Source of the DNA: DASVAL01 sp035649575
Lineage (GTDB): Bacteria; Planctomycetota; UBA1135; UBA2386
Direction: 5' to 3'
DNA: 25,118 bases
Assembly: GCA_035649575.1 (NCBI GenBank)
Contig: DASRJH010000307.1
Location: 1-25,118 of the forward strand
The notes below the pieces were generated by a model. That model had not been told where the DNA came from, did not search any database, and was given only the letters and a program-made list of their open reading frames with translations. Below are positions 1-8,475 of this stretch, piece by piece; the first letter of the stretch is position 1; each line of letters starts with the position of its first letter. Both the position numbers and the translations under genes were made by a program.

Positions 1-110
1 ATTTCGCTGCCACCGCGATGGATCAACAAGACACTGCTCGCGTTGGTCCGCGCCGAGAACCGGCTGCTGTCCAGGAAGCCGTTCGGCAGCTCGCTGTTCC
101 TCGTGGCCAT
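1..110 (-). CDS. 5' end of an unidentified gene, last visible gene of the glycan operon (partial)
   Basis: An ATG at 110 opens a frame of 36 codons that runs off the left edge without a stop. The N-terminus reads MATRNSELPNGFLDSSRF, followed by a hydrophobic stretch (SSVLLIHRGG). The ATG lies three bases after the TGA of the upstream aminotransferase gene on the same strand, so the two are almost certainly co-transcribed. I do not recognise the family from this short stretch. The context of epimerase and sugar aminotransferase genes makes a sugar-modifying enzyme or glycosyltransferase likely, but that is inference only. No signal peptide is visible. Confidence 0.5.
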   Translation of the reverse strand, partial: MATRNSELPNGFLDSSRFSARTNASSVLLIHRGGSE

Positions 111-113
111 CCG

Positions 114-1214
114 TCAGCCGACGAGCGCATTGAGCTCGGCAGCGACGCGGTCCACGCTGGCCTCGGGCAGCTCCGGGTAGAGCGGCAGCGACACCACTTC
201 TGCGGCGAGGGCCTCGGTGTGTGGCAGATGGCCTGCAGCGAGCCCGAGGAACGCATAACCGCGCATGCGATGGATCGGATCCGGGTAGTGCACGCCGGTC
301 ATGATCGCGCGCTGGCGCAGTGCCTCGCGCACGCGTTCGCGCTCGGGAACGCGCACGACGTAGAGGTGATAGCCGTGCGCGACCTCGGGGCCCGCGACGA
401 TGCGCCGGATCCGCGGCGACAGCGCGCGGTCGTAGCGGGCTGCCAGCTCGCGGCGCCGCGCCACGAACCGGCCCAGGTGTGGCAGCTTGACGCCGAGCAG
501 GGCCGCCTGCAGCGGGTCCAACCGGCTGTTGATGCCTTCGCGCTCCGCGTAGTAGCTGGCTTCGAATCCGTACATGCGGATGCTGCGCATGGCTGCCACC
601 AGCGCCGGGTCTCGCGCGAAACAGAGGCCGCCGTCGCCGAACGCGCCGAGGTTCTTGGTCGGGTAGAACGAGAACGCGGCAGCATCGCCGAACGTGCCAG
701 CCGGCCTGCCGCGCAGCAAAGCGCCATGGCACTGCGCGCAATCCTCGACGATGCGCACGCCCGAGCCCAGAAGACGCGAAGCGAGCCGCTCCACGTCGAC
801 GACGTTGCCATACAGGTGCACGGGCACGATCGCGCGTGTGCGCGGACCGACGCGACGCACCGCATCCTCGAGATCGAGCAGCGCCGTGTCGGGATCGACA
901 TCGCAGAACACCGGCATTGCACCCGTGCTCCGGATCGCGCTGACGGTGGGCACCGCCGTGTTCGTTACGGTCAGCACTTCGTCGCCGGGACCGATGCCGA
1001 GCGCGCGCAGCGCGATCGCCAGCGCATCGGTGCCGCTGTTGACGCCGACCGCGCCGCCGTGGCCGAGTGTGCTGGCAAAGGCGCGTTCGAAGCGCTCGAC
1101 CTCCGGACCGAGGATCAGCGTGCCCGAATCGAGCACCCTCGTCACCGCCGCCATGAGCTCCGCGCGCAGCGTGTCCAGCTGCTCGCGATATTCGAACATG
1201 ACGACGGGCTTCAT
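114..1214 (-). CDS. DegT/DnrJ/EryC1/StrS-family PLP-dependent sugar aminotransferase
   Basis: A 366-residue protein, normal for this family, which transfers an amino group (usually from glutamate) to keto-sugar nucleotides for surface polysaccharides. Visible family features are the phosphate-binding SGTDAL (about residues 61-66), the cofactor-contacting aspartate in VEDCAQ (Asp158), the Schiff-base lysine in SFYPTKNLGAFGDGG (Lys187) and the SRLDPLQAA dimer/active-site segment. The frame is open further upstream to 1322, but that extension is low-complexity and overlaps the epimerase gene. I chose the ATG at 1214 because it overlaps the epimerase stop as ATGA, a typical translational-coupling junction, and gives the normal family N-terminus (MKPVVMFEYREQ). 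The exact substrate cannot be told from sequence. Confidence 0.93.
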   Translation of the reverse strand: MKPVVMFEYREQLDTLRAELMAAVTRVLDSGTLILGPEVERFERAFASTLGHGGAVGVNSGTDALAIALRALGIGPGDEVLTVTNTAVPTVSAIRSTGAMPVFCDVDPDTALLDLEDAVRRVGPRTRAIVPVHLYGNVVDVERLASRLLGSGVRIVEDCAQCHGALLRGRPAGTFGDAAAFSFYPTKNLGAFGDGGLCFARDPALVAAMRSIRMYGFEASYYAEREGINSRLDPLQAALLGVKLPHLGRFVARRRELAARYDRALSPRIRRIVAGPEVAHGYHLYVVRVPERERVREALRQRAIMTGVHYPDPIHRMRGYAFLGLAAGHLPHTEALAAEVVSLPLYPELPEASVDRVAAELNALVG

Positions 1215-2212
1215 CTCAGATAGACGTCGGCGTGTCGCCGGAAGAACTCGATCGTGCTCGCCAATCCCTGCTGCAGCCCGATCTGCGGCCGCCAGCCCGT
1301 CGCGGCGGCGAAGCGCGACCAATCGCCGTAGTAGTCGCCGATGTCGATCAGCCGGCGATCGCTCGGGAACGGCACGTGTTCGACCGAAAAGTCCGTGAGC
1401 CCCGCGAGCATGGCGGCGAATTCGTTCAGCGAATGGTGTGCTGTCGCACCGAGGTTGAAGACGCGCCCGCGGCAGTTCTCGGTGACCGCGGCCAGCAGCA
1501 TCGCGTTCACGACGTCGTCGACGTGGTTGAAGTCACGGCGCTGCTCGCCATTGCCGTAGATCTGGAGCTTCTCGCCGCGCATGGCCCGGAACAGGAAGAC
1601 GCCCGCGAACCCCTGCCGGTCGTTCTTGATCTGCTGCCTGGGGCCATACGTGTTGGTCAACCGCAGCACGACCGATTGCAGGTCGTAGGTGCGGTGGTAG
1701 AGCAGGTGGTAGTACTCGGCGGCCAGCTTGTTGATGCCGTTCACGTCGACGGGGATCGTCGGATGGTCTTCGTCGACCGGCAGGCGTGCCGGGCAGCCGT
1801 AGACCTGACGCGTGGACGTGTAGAGCAGCACGGCGCGTGGATTCTCGTGCCGGCACGCCTCGAGCAGGTTGATGGTCGACGAGCAGTTGACGGCGAGGTC
1901 GAGCTCGGGATCGCGCATGCTGTCGCCGTGACTCACTTGACCCGCTAGATGGAACACGAAGTCCTGGTCCTTGACCACGACGCGCAGCGCACCCACGTCC
2001 CTGAGGTCCGTCACGTGGATGCGCGCACTCTCCGCGATCGGCGCCACGTTGCGCATGTCGCCGCCATGGTTGGCAATCAGCGAGTCCACGATCGTGACCT
2101 CGGCGCCGAGGTCTGCGAGCTCGAGCGCGAGGTTGCTGCCGATGAAACCGAGTCCACCGGTCACGAGGACCCGCTTGCCCGAGTAGCTAGGTCTCATTCC
2201 TTGCCTTGTCAT
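1211..2212 (-). CDS. NAD-dependent sugar epimerase/dehydratase (extended SDR)
   Basis: A 333-residue extended short-chain dehydrogenase acting on nucleotide sugars. The Rossmann glycine motif GGLGFIG is at residues 19-25. The acidic residue ending beta-2 (Asp43, in TIVDSL) suggests NAD rather than NADP. Also present are FHLAGQVSHG, the TSTRQVYG segment (Thr132-Gly139) and LRLTNTYGPRQ. The usual YxxxK active site reads NGINK (Asn158-Lys162), so the catalytic tyrosine is replaced by asparagine while the lysine is kept. The gene overlaps the upstream glycosyltransferase and, as ATGA, the downstream aminotransferase. Two starts are possible: ATG at 2212 (GGAG six bases upstream) or ATG at 2197 (AAGG six bases upstream, protein beginning MRPSYSGKRVLVTGG). 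Both are acceptable. Confidence 0.9.
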   Translation of the reverse strand: MTRQGMRPSYSGKRVLVTGGLGFIGSNLALELADLGAEVTIVDSLIANHGGDMRNVAPIAESARIHVTDLRDVGALRVVVKDQDFVFHLAGQVSHGDSMRDPELDLAVNCSSTINLLEACRHENPRAVLLYTSTRQVYGCPARLPVDEDHPTIPVDVNGINKLAAEYYHLLYHRTYDLQSVVLRLTNTYGPRQQIKNDRQGFAGVFLFRAMRGEKLQIYGNGEQRRDFNHVDDVVNAMLLAAVTENCRGRVFNLGATAHHSLNEFAAMLAGLTDFSVEHVPFPSDRRLIDIGDYYGDWSRFAAATGWRPQIGLQQGLASTIEFFRRHADVYLR

Positions 2213-3155
2213 CGCCGGCTCCGCCGCCGCAATTCACGCGGCCACGCACGACGAACTGTTGCCGGCCGTTGTCCTGCAGGAACAGCCGGCCCAGATACTC
2301 GCCGATCACGCCGAGCACCAACAGCTGGATTCCGGACACGATCAGCACCGTCACGATGATGGAAGCCCAACCGCTCGGGATCTCGGGATGGTTCAGACGC
2401 TCGATCAGGAACCACACGCCGAGCAAGGCCCCGATCAGCGCCACGGTGATGCCGGCGAACGACGCGAGCCGCAACGGCAGCACCGAGAAACCCGTGAACA
2501 TGTTGAGCCACAAGGAAACCAGCTTGCGCAGCGTGTAGCCCGACTTGCCCTCCTGCCGCGCGTCGTGCTGGACCAGCACGGTGGTGTAGTTGCGCGTGAT
2601 CCGCAGCACCAATCCGTCGAGGTAGGGGAAGGGTCCGCGGTAGCGCACGACCTCGTCGATCACGAAGCGCGAGATCGCCTTGAAGGACGACAGGTAGAGA
2701 CCTCGCGGCTTGCCGAGCATCAGCGTCGCGACGCTGTCGTTGAACCGGCTGCCCAGGTTGCGGAACCAGCCGTGCCGCTTCACCTCGTAACGCGACCAGA
2801 CGACGTCGAAACCCTCCCCGAGTTTGTCGACGAGCTTGCGCACCTCGCATGGCGGATTCTGGAAGTCGTCGTCGAGGATCACCGCGGCATCGCCGCTGCA
2901 ATGGTTGAGGCCAGCCATCACGGCGTTGTGCTCGCCGAAGTTCCGCGACAGGTCGATGAAGCGCACGTGCGGCCGTGCGTTCGCGAGCGCGCGACACACC
3001 GCGCCCGAGTTGTCGGGCGAGCCGTCGTTGACGAGCACGATCTCGAGCTCCCGCTCCTTCAGCAGCAGATCATCGGCCTCGAGACGCTCGACGAGCGGCC
3101 CGATCGTGCTCGCGCCGCGAAACACGGGGATCACGACCGACAACTTGCGGATCAC
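2187..3155 (-). CDS. GT2 family glycosyltransferase, DPM/ArnC/GtrB-like, with two C-terminal membrane helices
   Basis: A 322-residue enzyme that by family would transfer a sugar from a nucleotide donor to a polyprenyl phosphate at the cytoplasmic face. The GT-A fold starts with KLSVVIPVFRG and has the donor-binding VNDGSPDNS (about 42-50), the metal-binding DDD (95-97) followed by FQNPP, and a GKSGYTLRKL acceptor-side motif near 203-212. Two hydrophobic helices follow (about 232-252 and 264-286), as in polyprenyl-phosphate glycosyltransferases. The frame extends to a GTG at 3206, but that extra 17-residue stretch does not look like family sequence. The GTG at 3155 gives the expected start MIRKLSVVIPV. 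The gene overlaps the start of the epimerase gene and belongs to the same operon. The sugar donor is unknown. Confidence 0.9.
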   Translation of the reverse strand: MIRKLSVVIPVFRGASTIGPLVERLEADDLLLKERELEIVLVNDGSPDNSGAVCRALANARPHVRFIDLSRNFGEHNAVMAGLNHCSGDAAVILDDDFQNPPCEVRKLVDKLGEGFDVVWSRYEVKRHGWFRNLGSRFNDSVATLMLGKPRGLYLSSFKAISRFVIDEVVRYRGPFPYLDGLVLRITRNYTTVLVQHDARQEGKSGYTLRKLVSLWLNMFTGFSVLPLRLASFAGITVALIGALLGVWFLIERLNHPEIPSGWASIIVTVLIVSGIQLLVLGVIGEYLGRLFLQDNGRQQFVVRGRVNCGGGAGDDKARNET

Positions 3156-3331
3156 GGCCCCTGCCCTGGAGTTCGCGTCAGCCGTGAACAAGGCACCCGC
3201 GTGCACGCATCATTGCGTGGCTCGCCAGCGGTCGTTCCTTTCCACTGCCACATGCCGGGAGTTGTAGAGGACAAGCCCCACCGATCCAGCCTACGTCTGG
3301 TTGCGGCGTGACGGAATCCCCGAGGCAGCGC

Positions 3332-5491
3332 TCACCGCGCTCCCCGTTCCTCGACGACCAGATCGTTGACCCTGAACCCGAGCAACCGCCGGTCGGAGGG
3401 TGAAGCGCGCACGGGCGCCCCGTGCAAGAGCCACCGGAGCACCGTTTCGCCGGGGTCCAGCTCCATCTCGAAGGAACACGGGATGCCGACGTTCTTGAGC
3501 TTGTCGCGCCAGAGTTGGCTGCCATTGCCGTCCTGGACCGAGAGCTCGTGCGGGCGCAGGCCCATCACGTTGCAACGGACCCGCACGGGCTTCCTGTCTT
3601 CGGTCGGGTTCCACAGGATGCAGGTGGCCTCCTCCGCGCCCCATCGCCAATACGAGGTGCCGCTCTTCTCGGCCGGGAACCACCCGGTCCCATCGAGCGT
3701 CGCGAGTTTCTTCGCCTCCGTCGCCACCCCGTCCCACGGCTCGTGCCGGTTCGGCCCGGTGAGCACGGGCTGCTGCGGCGAAGCCGACGGTTGTAGCCTG
3801 AAGACCATGTGCGGTCCGGCATCGAAGGTGACCCTCATGCCCGCCTCCTCGAATCCGCGTCGCAGCGCCTTGGCGCCGTCGACGTAGGCCGAGCGACAGA
3901 CGTAGACCGCCGCGAATCCGGCCGACTCCAGTTCCGCTCGCATCTCCGCCGGCGCCATCCTTGCAACGCGGCGTTGCCACACCATGGCATCCTGGGTCGC
4001 GAGGATGCCGTAGGAGAACCGCATCGTCTTGGTGAAGAAGAACGGTCGGAAATGCTCGTAGTCGGTCATGCCGACGATCGGATTCTGCTCGAGGAAGGGA
4101 ACCGCCGGCAGCTGGAAGATCATCGACCCCCGAGGCAGCACCTCCTCGAAGTGATTGCCGAGTCGCCAGTCCACCTCGGGCGACCTCGCGCGGACCACGA
4201 GGTCGTCCTCGGTCGGGACTGGGCGCAGCTGGTCCCACAACCCCCCGAGTATCAGCGTCGCGACGATCCCATACTTGGCCACTCGAGGGAGCCGGCGCCA
4301 CTTCACCGACGCCAACGCAGCCAGCGCAAAGAGCCCGACCGCGAGGATGAACACCGTGTAGCGGTTGCCCGCGCGGAAGACGACCGTCACCGAGAGCGCG
4401 AGCACGCTGTTGAGGCCGCCTACCATTCCGAACGCCACGATGAAACCGATCGTCGCCACGTATGCAGGCCGCAGGCTGCCCCGCCGCCGCAGCAGCGCGC
4501 GCACGAACGAGAACACGACCAGGCCGACGCCGATGATCCCGATCACGCCGAGATAGGAGGAGAAGTGTTCGCCCTCGAAATGCGTGAACCTGCCGTATTC
4601 CTGCGTGAACTCCTTCGCTCCGGGGAGCCGGTGGTAGGGCGGCGGAACGACCCACTCGATGGGACGCAGGCCGTAATGCTCCACGCTCGCAAAGCTCCGC
4701 ACGATGGCCTTGCGCTCGCCCACCACCATGTCGTGGATCGCGGCAAAGTGGCATACGCCCGTCACCAATCCCCAGACGCCCAGCGCTGCGACCCCGGTCA
4801 GCAGATTCTCGAGGCGCCGGCTCGTGAAGACCTGATACAGGAGGGCCATGACGAACAGCATCACGAACATCAGTCCATAGTAGGGACTGCCGGTGGCCGT
4901 GATCGCGGCGGTGGCGACGCAGAACCACTGCCAGCGTCTCCGCCGCAGGAACTCCCGGCTGCTGCCGACCAACCAGGCGCCGAGCAGGATCGCCGGCGCA
5001 GTGAACGACAGCATGAACGAGTAGTGGCTCAGGCCGCGCGACAAGTTGCAGTGACTGAACGCGAACAGCAGCGCTGCACCTGCCGCGAACGGCGCTTTGT
5101 GTCCGAGCGTGCGGCTGCAGAAGTAGAACGTGAGCACATTGGCCAGGTGCGCGAGCAGGATGGCGATGTGACTCGCCGCGATCAGACCGAAGAACTTCGC
5201 GACCTTCCCGAGCAGCCAGAAGGCCGGCATGTCGGGCATCGGATAGCTCGACCAATCCGCGCCAAAGGGCGCGCCGAGCCTCGGCATGTTCCTGTCCACG
5301 AAACCCGACAAACCCATCTCACCCGCGAGCTTGATGCGAGCAAAGACCTCGAGCGCGTCGATGTCGTATTCGGGTGGCGCGAGCCAGCCGAGCTCTCGCC
5401 ACAGTGATTTCGCGAAGAGCCAGATGCAGGTGGTGATCGCCACCAGCATTGCAGCGCGCTTCCAATCTCGTCGCGACAGCGGTGAGGTCAT
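3332..5491 (-). CDS. Large multi-pass membrane protein, probable GT-C-type glycosyltransferase or glycan-assembly protein
   Basis: A 719-residue protein, the first gene of the minus-strand glycan operon. The N-terminal 420 residues carry about ten hydrophobic helices (for example 13-29, 103-124, 135-147, 160-176, 188-200, 206-221, 231-250, 314-331, 345-365, 378-396, 405-418). The first periplasmic loop contains acidic residues (EYDIDALEVF, 41-50) and PYPMPD-like text at 83-87. FRAGNRYTVFI (372-382) resembles a segment seen in other bacterial polysaccharide membrane proteins. Residues about 420-719 are soluble and likely periplasmic, ending in a beta-rich region (WFPAEKSGTSYWRWG, LWNPTEDRKPVRVRC). 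GT-C membership is inference from topology, loop acidity and neighbours; no catalytic motif is decisive. The start is ATG at 5491. Confidence 0.72.
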   Translation of the reverse strand: MTSPLSRRDWKRAAMLVAITTCIWLFAKSLWRELGWLAPPEYDIDALEVFARIKLAGEMGLSGFVDRNMPRLGAPFGADWSSYPMPDMPAFWLLGKVAKFFGLIAASHIAILLAHLANVLTFYFCSRTLGHKAPFAAGAALLFAFSHCNLSRGLSHYSFMLSFTAPAILLGAWLVGSSREFLRRRRWQWFCVATAAITATGSPYYGLMFVMLFVMALLYQVFTSRRLENLLTGVAALGVWGLVTGVCHFAAIHDMVVGERKAIVRSFASVEHYGLRPIEWVVPPPYHRLPGAKEFTQEYGRFTHFEGEHFSSYLGVIGIIGVGLVVFSFVRALLRRRGSLRPAYVATIGFIVAFGMVGGLNSVLALSVTVVFRAGNRYTVFILAVGLFALAALASVKWRRLPRVAKYGIVATLILGGLWDQLRPVPTEDDLVVRARSPEVDWRLGNHFEEVLPRGSMIFQLPAVPFLEQNPIVGMTDYEHFRPFFFTKTMRFSYGILATQDAMVWQRRVARMAPAEMRAELESAGFAAVYVCRSAYVDGAKALRRGFEEAGMRVTFDAGPHMVFRLQPSASPQQPVLTGPNRHEPWDGVATEAKKLATLDGTGWFPAEKSGTSYWRWGAEEATCILWNPTEDRKPVRVRCNVMGLRPHELSVQDGNGSQLWRDKLKNVGIPCSFEMELDPGETVLRWLLHGAPVRASPSDRRLLGFRVNDLVVEERGAR

Positions 5492-5710
5492 GTCTCAGTC
5501 GAGAGCGGTACCGGGCGCCGCCCCACCTTCAGGGGCTCGGCGACACGCGGTCCACGAGGTAGCAAGAGGACTAATGGAGGCCGGAATCGGACGCAAGCGC
5601 GGTCGCCCACTGCCGCCAACGCGCGGCGCAAAGCCGCCCGGGCGCAACCCGCCGCGTCCGCGCCCGCGAATTGCTTGGCCGTTCGGGCGGAAAACGGCGC
5701 CTTGCCCCCC

Positions 5711-7402
5711 ATGAACTCCACCACCCTCGTGCTGCCTCTGGCACTGGCCCTCGTGGCCGGCCTCGCGGCGCAGCGTCTTCCCGAAATCGAACCCAACAAC
5801 ACCGTTGCGCAGGCTCAGGTCCTCGTCGCGGGCACCCAGGTCACGGCCAACCTCGCCGCAGGCGAACAGGACTGGTATCAGTTCACGCTGAGCGGCGCGG
5901 CCGAGATCCACTTGCGCACCTCCGGCAACTTCGGCGTCAACCCGAGTGTGGACACGGGCGTGTTCCTGTTCGACGCGACCGGCGCGAACCGCCTCGCCTG
6001 GAACGACAACGCCCCGGGCACCATGAGCGACTGCGGCGTCAACCTGCCGGGTGGCACCTACACGGTCATGGTCGTGGGCAAGCTCGCGACGACGACCGGC
6101 GACTACGGCCTCGACTTCGTCGTGCTGCCCGCCGCCGTGATCCAAACCAACGAAGGACCCGAGCCCAACAGCGGCCTGGTCCCCGGCGGTGTGCCGACTC
6201 CGATCACGCTCGGCGACACGGTCGCAGGCTTCCTGTCCTCGACGACGGACGCGGACTGGTACTCGTTCACTCTGGCGAATCGCAGCATCGTGCAGGCGAT
6301 CTGCTACGACGACGGCGCCGCGCCCCAACTCGACAACACGCTGTTGTCGTTGTTCCAGGAGACGGCTCCGGGCATCTACACCGCCATCGGCACCACGAGC
6401 ACGCTGGCGACGAGCCACCGCGCGTTCAACCTCGCGCACCCGCAGACGCTCGCCGCCGGCACCTACGCGATCCAGGTCTCGGCCGGCACGGCTGCCGCGG
6501 GCGTAGCACCGTTCAACTACACACAGACCGGCAACTACGCGATCCGCACGCGTTTGATCGCGATGTCGGGCGCGGCCATGCTGCCCGAGGGAGCCGAGCC
6601 GAACAACACGCCAGCCACCGCGCCGTTCTTCCCGCTCGGCGAAACGCTCACCGGCAACTGCAGCGGCAGCAACGAAGAAGACTGGTGGGCGTTCGCGGTC
6701 AGCGGCCCCACGACGATCGCAGCGATGAGCGACAACGGCACGCCGACGCCGATCACCGACACGACCATCAAGCTCTACGACTCGACCGGCACCTTCGTGA
6801 CGAGCGCTTCGAGCGGCGGCCCGGGCAGCCACGGCAAGCTGGTGTTCACGATCAACGAAGCTGGCGTCTACTACATCGCCGTCGCGGGCGGTGTGTTCGC
6901 CGCGACCGGCGACTACGTGCTCTACACCGGCAGCTGCGACCCGACCTTCGTGGCGAGCGGGCTCTCCACGACGCCGCCGTCGACCAACGCCTGCCCCGGC
7001 TCGAACGCGCTGCGCCCCGCGTTGACCGCTGCCTCGACCGAATCGCCACAGCTCGGCTCGACGTTCGTCGTGCGCCTGCAGAACACGCTGCCCAACGCGA
7101 TCGCGGCTCCGTTCTTCGGCTTCTCGCGCAGTCTCGCCTACAGCGGTTCGCTGCCGCTGCCGTTCGACATGACGCCCGTCGGTGCGCCGAACTGCTTCCT
7201 GCGAGTCGATCCGTTGATCATGAACGTGATCGTGACTGACGCCGCTGGTGTCGGCTACCTCGACATCGTGTTGCCCGCGACGCCCTCGGCGCGCGGCTTC
7301 ACGTTCTTCATGCAATCGATGCAGCTCGATGCCCCGAACAACGCGCTCGGCATCTCGATGTCGAACGACGTGCGCATCGTCGTCGGCGACCGCGGCTTCT
7401 GA
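5711..7402 (+). CDS. Secreted protein with three PPC-like domains and a shared C-terminal domain
   Basis: A 563-residue protein with a signal peptide (MNSTTLVLPLALALVAGLAA, cleavage near 20). It carries three repeats of the bacterial pre-peptidase C-terminal (PPC) type, each opened by an EPN motif and followed by a DW(Y/W) core: EIEPNN with DWYQF (about 25-140), EGPEPNS with DWYSF (148-282) and EGAEPNN with DWWAF (294-407). These modules normally bind calcium or assist export of cell-surface hydrolases, but no enzyme domain is attached here. Residues about 428-563 form a domain beginning at a cysteine (CPGSN) that contains PLPFDMTPVGAPNCFL and ends FMQSMQLD...SNDVRIVVG. Domains with the same pattern end the next two proteins. 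The ATG at 5711 is preferred over one at 5675 because it starts the signal peptide. A strong hairpin follows the stop. Confidence 0.82.
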   Translation: MNSTTLVLPLALALVAGLAAQRLPEIEPNNTVAQAQVLVAGTQVTANLAAGEQDWYQFTLSGAAEIHLRTSGNFGVNPSVDTGVFLFDATGANRLAWNDNAPGTMSDCGVNLPGGTYTVMVVGKLATTTGDYGLDFVVLPAAVIQTNEGPEPNSGLVPGGVPTPITLGDTVAGFLSSTTDADWYSFTLANRSIVQAICYDDGAAPQLDNTLLSLFQETAPGIYTAIGTTSTLATSHRAFNLAHPQTLAAGTYAIQVSAGTAAAGVAPFNYTQTGNYAIRTRLIAMSGAAMLPEGAEPNNTPATAPFFPLGETLTGNCSGSNEEDWWAFAVSGPTTIAAMSDNGTPTPITDTTIKLYDSTGTFVTSASSGGPGSHGKLVFTINEAGVYYIAVAGGVFAATGDYVLYTGSCDPTFVASGLSTTPPSTNACPGSNALRPALTAASTESPQLGSTFVVRLQNTLPNAIAAPFFGFSRSLAYSGSLPLPFDMTPVGAPNCFLRVDPLIMNVIVTDAAGVGYLDIVLPATPSARGFTFFMQSMQLDAPNNALGISMSNDVRIVVGDRGF

Positions 7403-7408
7403 AGCGGG

Positions 7409-7437
7409 TCGCCCGCGGCGCCAAGCGCCGCGGGCGA
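7409..7437 (+). terminator. GC-rich hairpin after the PPC-repeat gene
   Basis: A perfect 12-bp inverted repeat (TCGCCCGCGGCG / CGCCGCGGGCGA) surrounds CCAAG, which can add one more C-G pair and leave a three-base loop. It starts seven bases after the stop of the PPC-repeat gene. No T-tract follows, so classical intrinsic termination is uncertain, but such hairpins are common transcript ends in GC-rich genomes. Confidence 0.65.
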
Positions 7438-7456
7438 ACCGCTCCAGGACCTTGCC

Positions 7457-7473
7457 GCGCGCCCTCGGCGCGC
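7457..7473. terminator. Second short hairpin in the same intergenic gap
   Basis: A seven-bp perfect stem (GCGCGCC / GGCGCGC) with loop CTC lies 20 bases after the first hairpin. It may form a tandem terminator with it or simply reflect GC-rich sequence. The rest of the gap to the next start at 7570 shows no clear promoter. Confidence 0.35.
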
Positions 7474-7569
7474 CGCTTCGGTTCTGATCCGCACGCGGGG
7501 CGGTCCTCGCGCGAATCCGACCGCCATGCCCCCGCTTGCCAGCCTCGCGCCGGCACGGACAATCCGGCG

Positions 7570-8469
7570 ATGCGCCACTTCCTGCTCCTCGTCGCGCTGG
7601 CCGGCTCCCTGACCGGCCAGCAGCTCGTCCAATCCCTCAACGACAATCCATCCTACGGCGGCTACGCCGTGGGCTGGCCGGCCAGCGTGATCGGCTTCCG
7701 CTTCACGGCGACTTCGCCGACCGTGGTCGCAGCACAGATCTTCACGGGCAACCAACCGCCGGCGACTCACACGCTCGAGATCCGCACGCGCAATGTCACG
7801 ACCGGGCTGCCGGACCAGCTGGTCGGGGCTCCGGGTTCGTGGTCGACGACGCACACACGCTGCTGGCAGGGTGCCGTGTTCGCGCAGCCTGCGACGCTGA
7901 CCGTGAACGACGACTACTTCCTCGTGTGGCGCGTGCAGGGCATGTTCCACCAGCACTCCGTCAGCGCCGACACCGAGCCGTCGAACGTGCTCATCGAGAC
8001 GCGCATCAGCGACGGCAACACGTGGCACGCGAACGCTCTGACGCCTGGTAAGTATCGGCTGTTCGGTCCGTACGCGGCCGGCACGACGTCGACCTACGGT
8101 ACCGGCAAGGCAGGCATCTACGGTGTGCCCACGATCGGCCTCCAGGGCTGGCCCGCGATCGGCAGCCCGGTCGACGTCTGGCTCGACAACGCAGCGCGCA
8201 ACGTGATTGCGCTGCTCGTGCTCGGCCTGCCGATCCCGACCGGCGTGCCGCTCGGTTTCGCCGATCTTTGGGTCACGCCCGAGCTGCTCCTGACCATGAC
8301 GACGCGCACGCACACGAGTCCGCTGGTCGGAGGCATCAGCTACTCGCTGTTCGTGCCGAACACGCCGGCCGCCATCGGCTTCCCGCTGTCGTTCCAGTGG
8401 GGCGTGTTCGACCCCGCGGCGCTCGACGGCTTCAGCCACACCGGCGGCGCCACGGCCCTGATCAACTGA
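7570..8469 (+). CDS. Secreted protein of unknown function with the shared C-terminal domain
   Basis: A 299-residue protein with a short signal peptide (MRHFLLLVALAGSLTG, cleavage near 16-17). Residues about 18-165 look like a single beta-sandwich (GFRFTATSPTVVAAQIFTGN, TLEIRTRNVTTGLPDQLVG, DDYFLVWRVQGMF). The pattern resembles choice-of-anchor or jelly-roll regions in other secreted planctomycete proteins, and no catalytic motif is visible. Residues about 176-299 match the C-terminal domain pattern of the neighbours: IALLVLGLPIPTGVPLGFADLW then GFPLSFQWGVFDPAAL. The cysteine found at the equivalent position in the neighbours is absent here. The gene converges on the beta-propeller gene with only six bases between the stop codons. 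Confidence 0.75.
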   Translation: MRHFLLLVALAGSLTGQQLVQSLNDNPSYGGYAVGWPASVIGFRFTATSPTVVAAQIFTGNQPPATHTLEIRTRNVTTGLPDQLVGAPGSWSTTHTRCWQGAVFAQPATLTVNDDYFLVWRVQGMFHQHSVSADTEPSNVLIETRISDGNTWHANALTPGKYRLFGPYAAGTTSTYGTGKAGIYGVPTIGLQGWPAIGSPVDVWLDNAARNVIALLVLGLPIPTGVPLGFADLWVTPELLLTMTTRTHTSPLVGGISYSLFVPNTPAAIGFPLSFQWGVFDPAALDGFSHTGGATALIN

Positions 8470-8475
8470 CGCAGT

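Noticed and set aside
3809..5407. Long plus-strand open frame of 532 codons opposite the large membrane protein
   Set aside because: It is antisense shadow of a convincing multi-helix gene; its translation is Arg/His/Asp-rich without hydrophobic core or motif, as expected when GC-rich codons are read on the opposite strand.
5495..7315. Minus-strand frame of 606 codons opposite the PPC-repeat gene
   Set aside because: Shadow frame; the plus strand has a signal peptide and three EPN/DWY repeats, while this frame is Arg/Gly/Val-rich with no motif.
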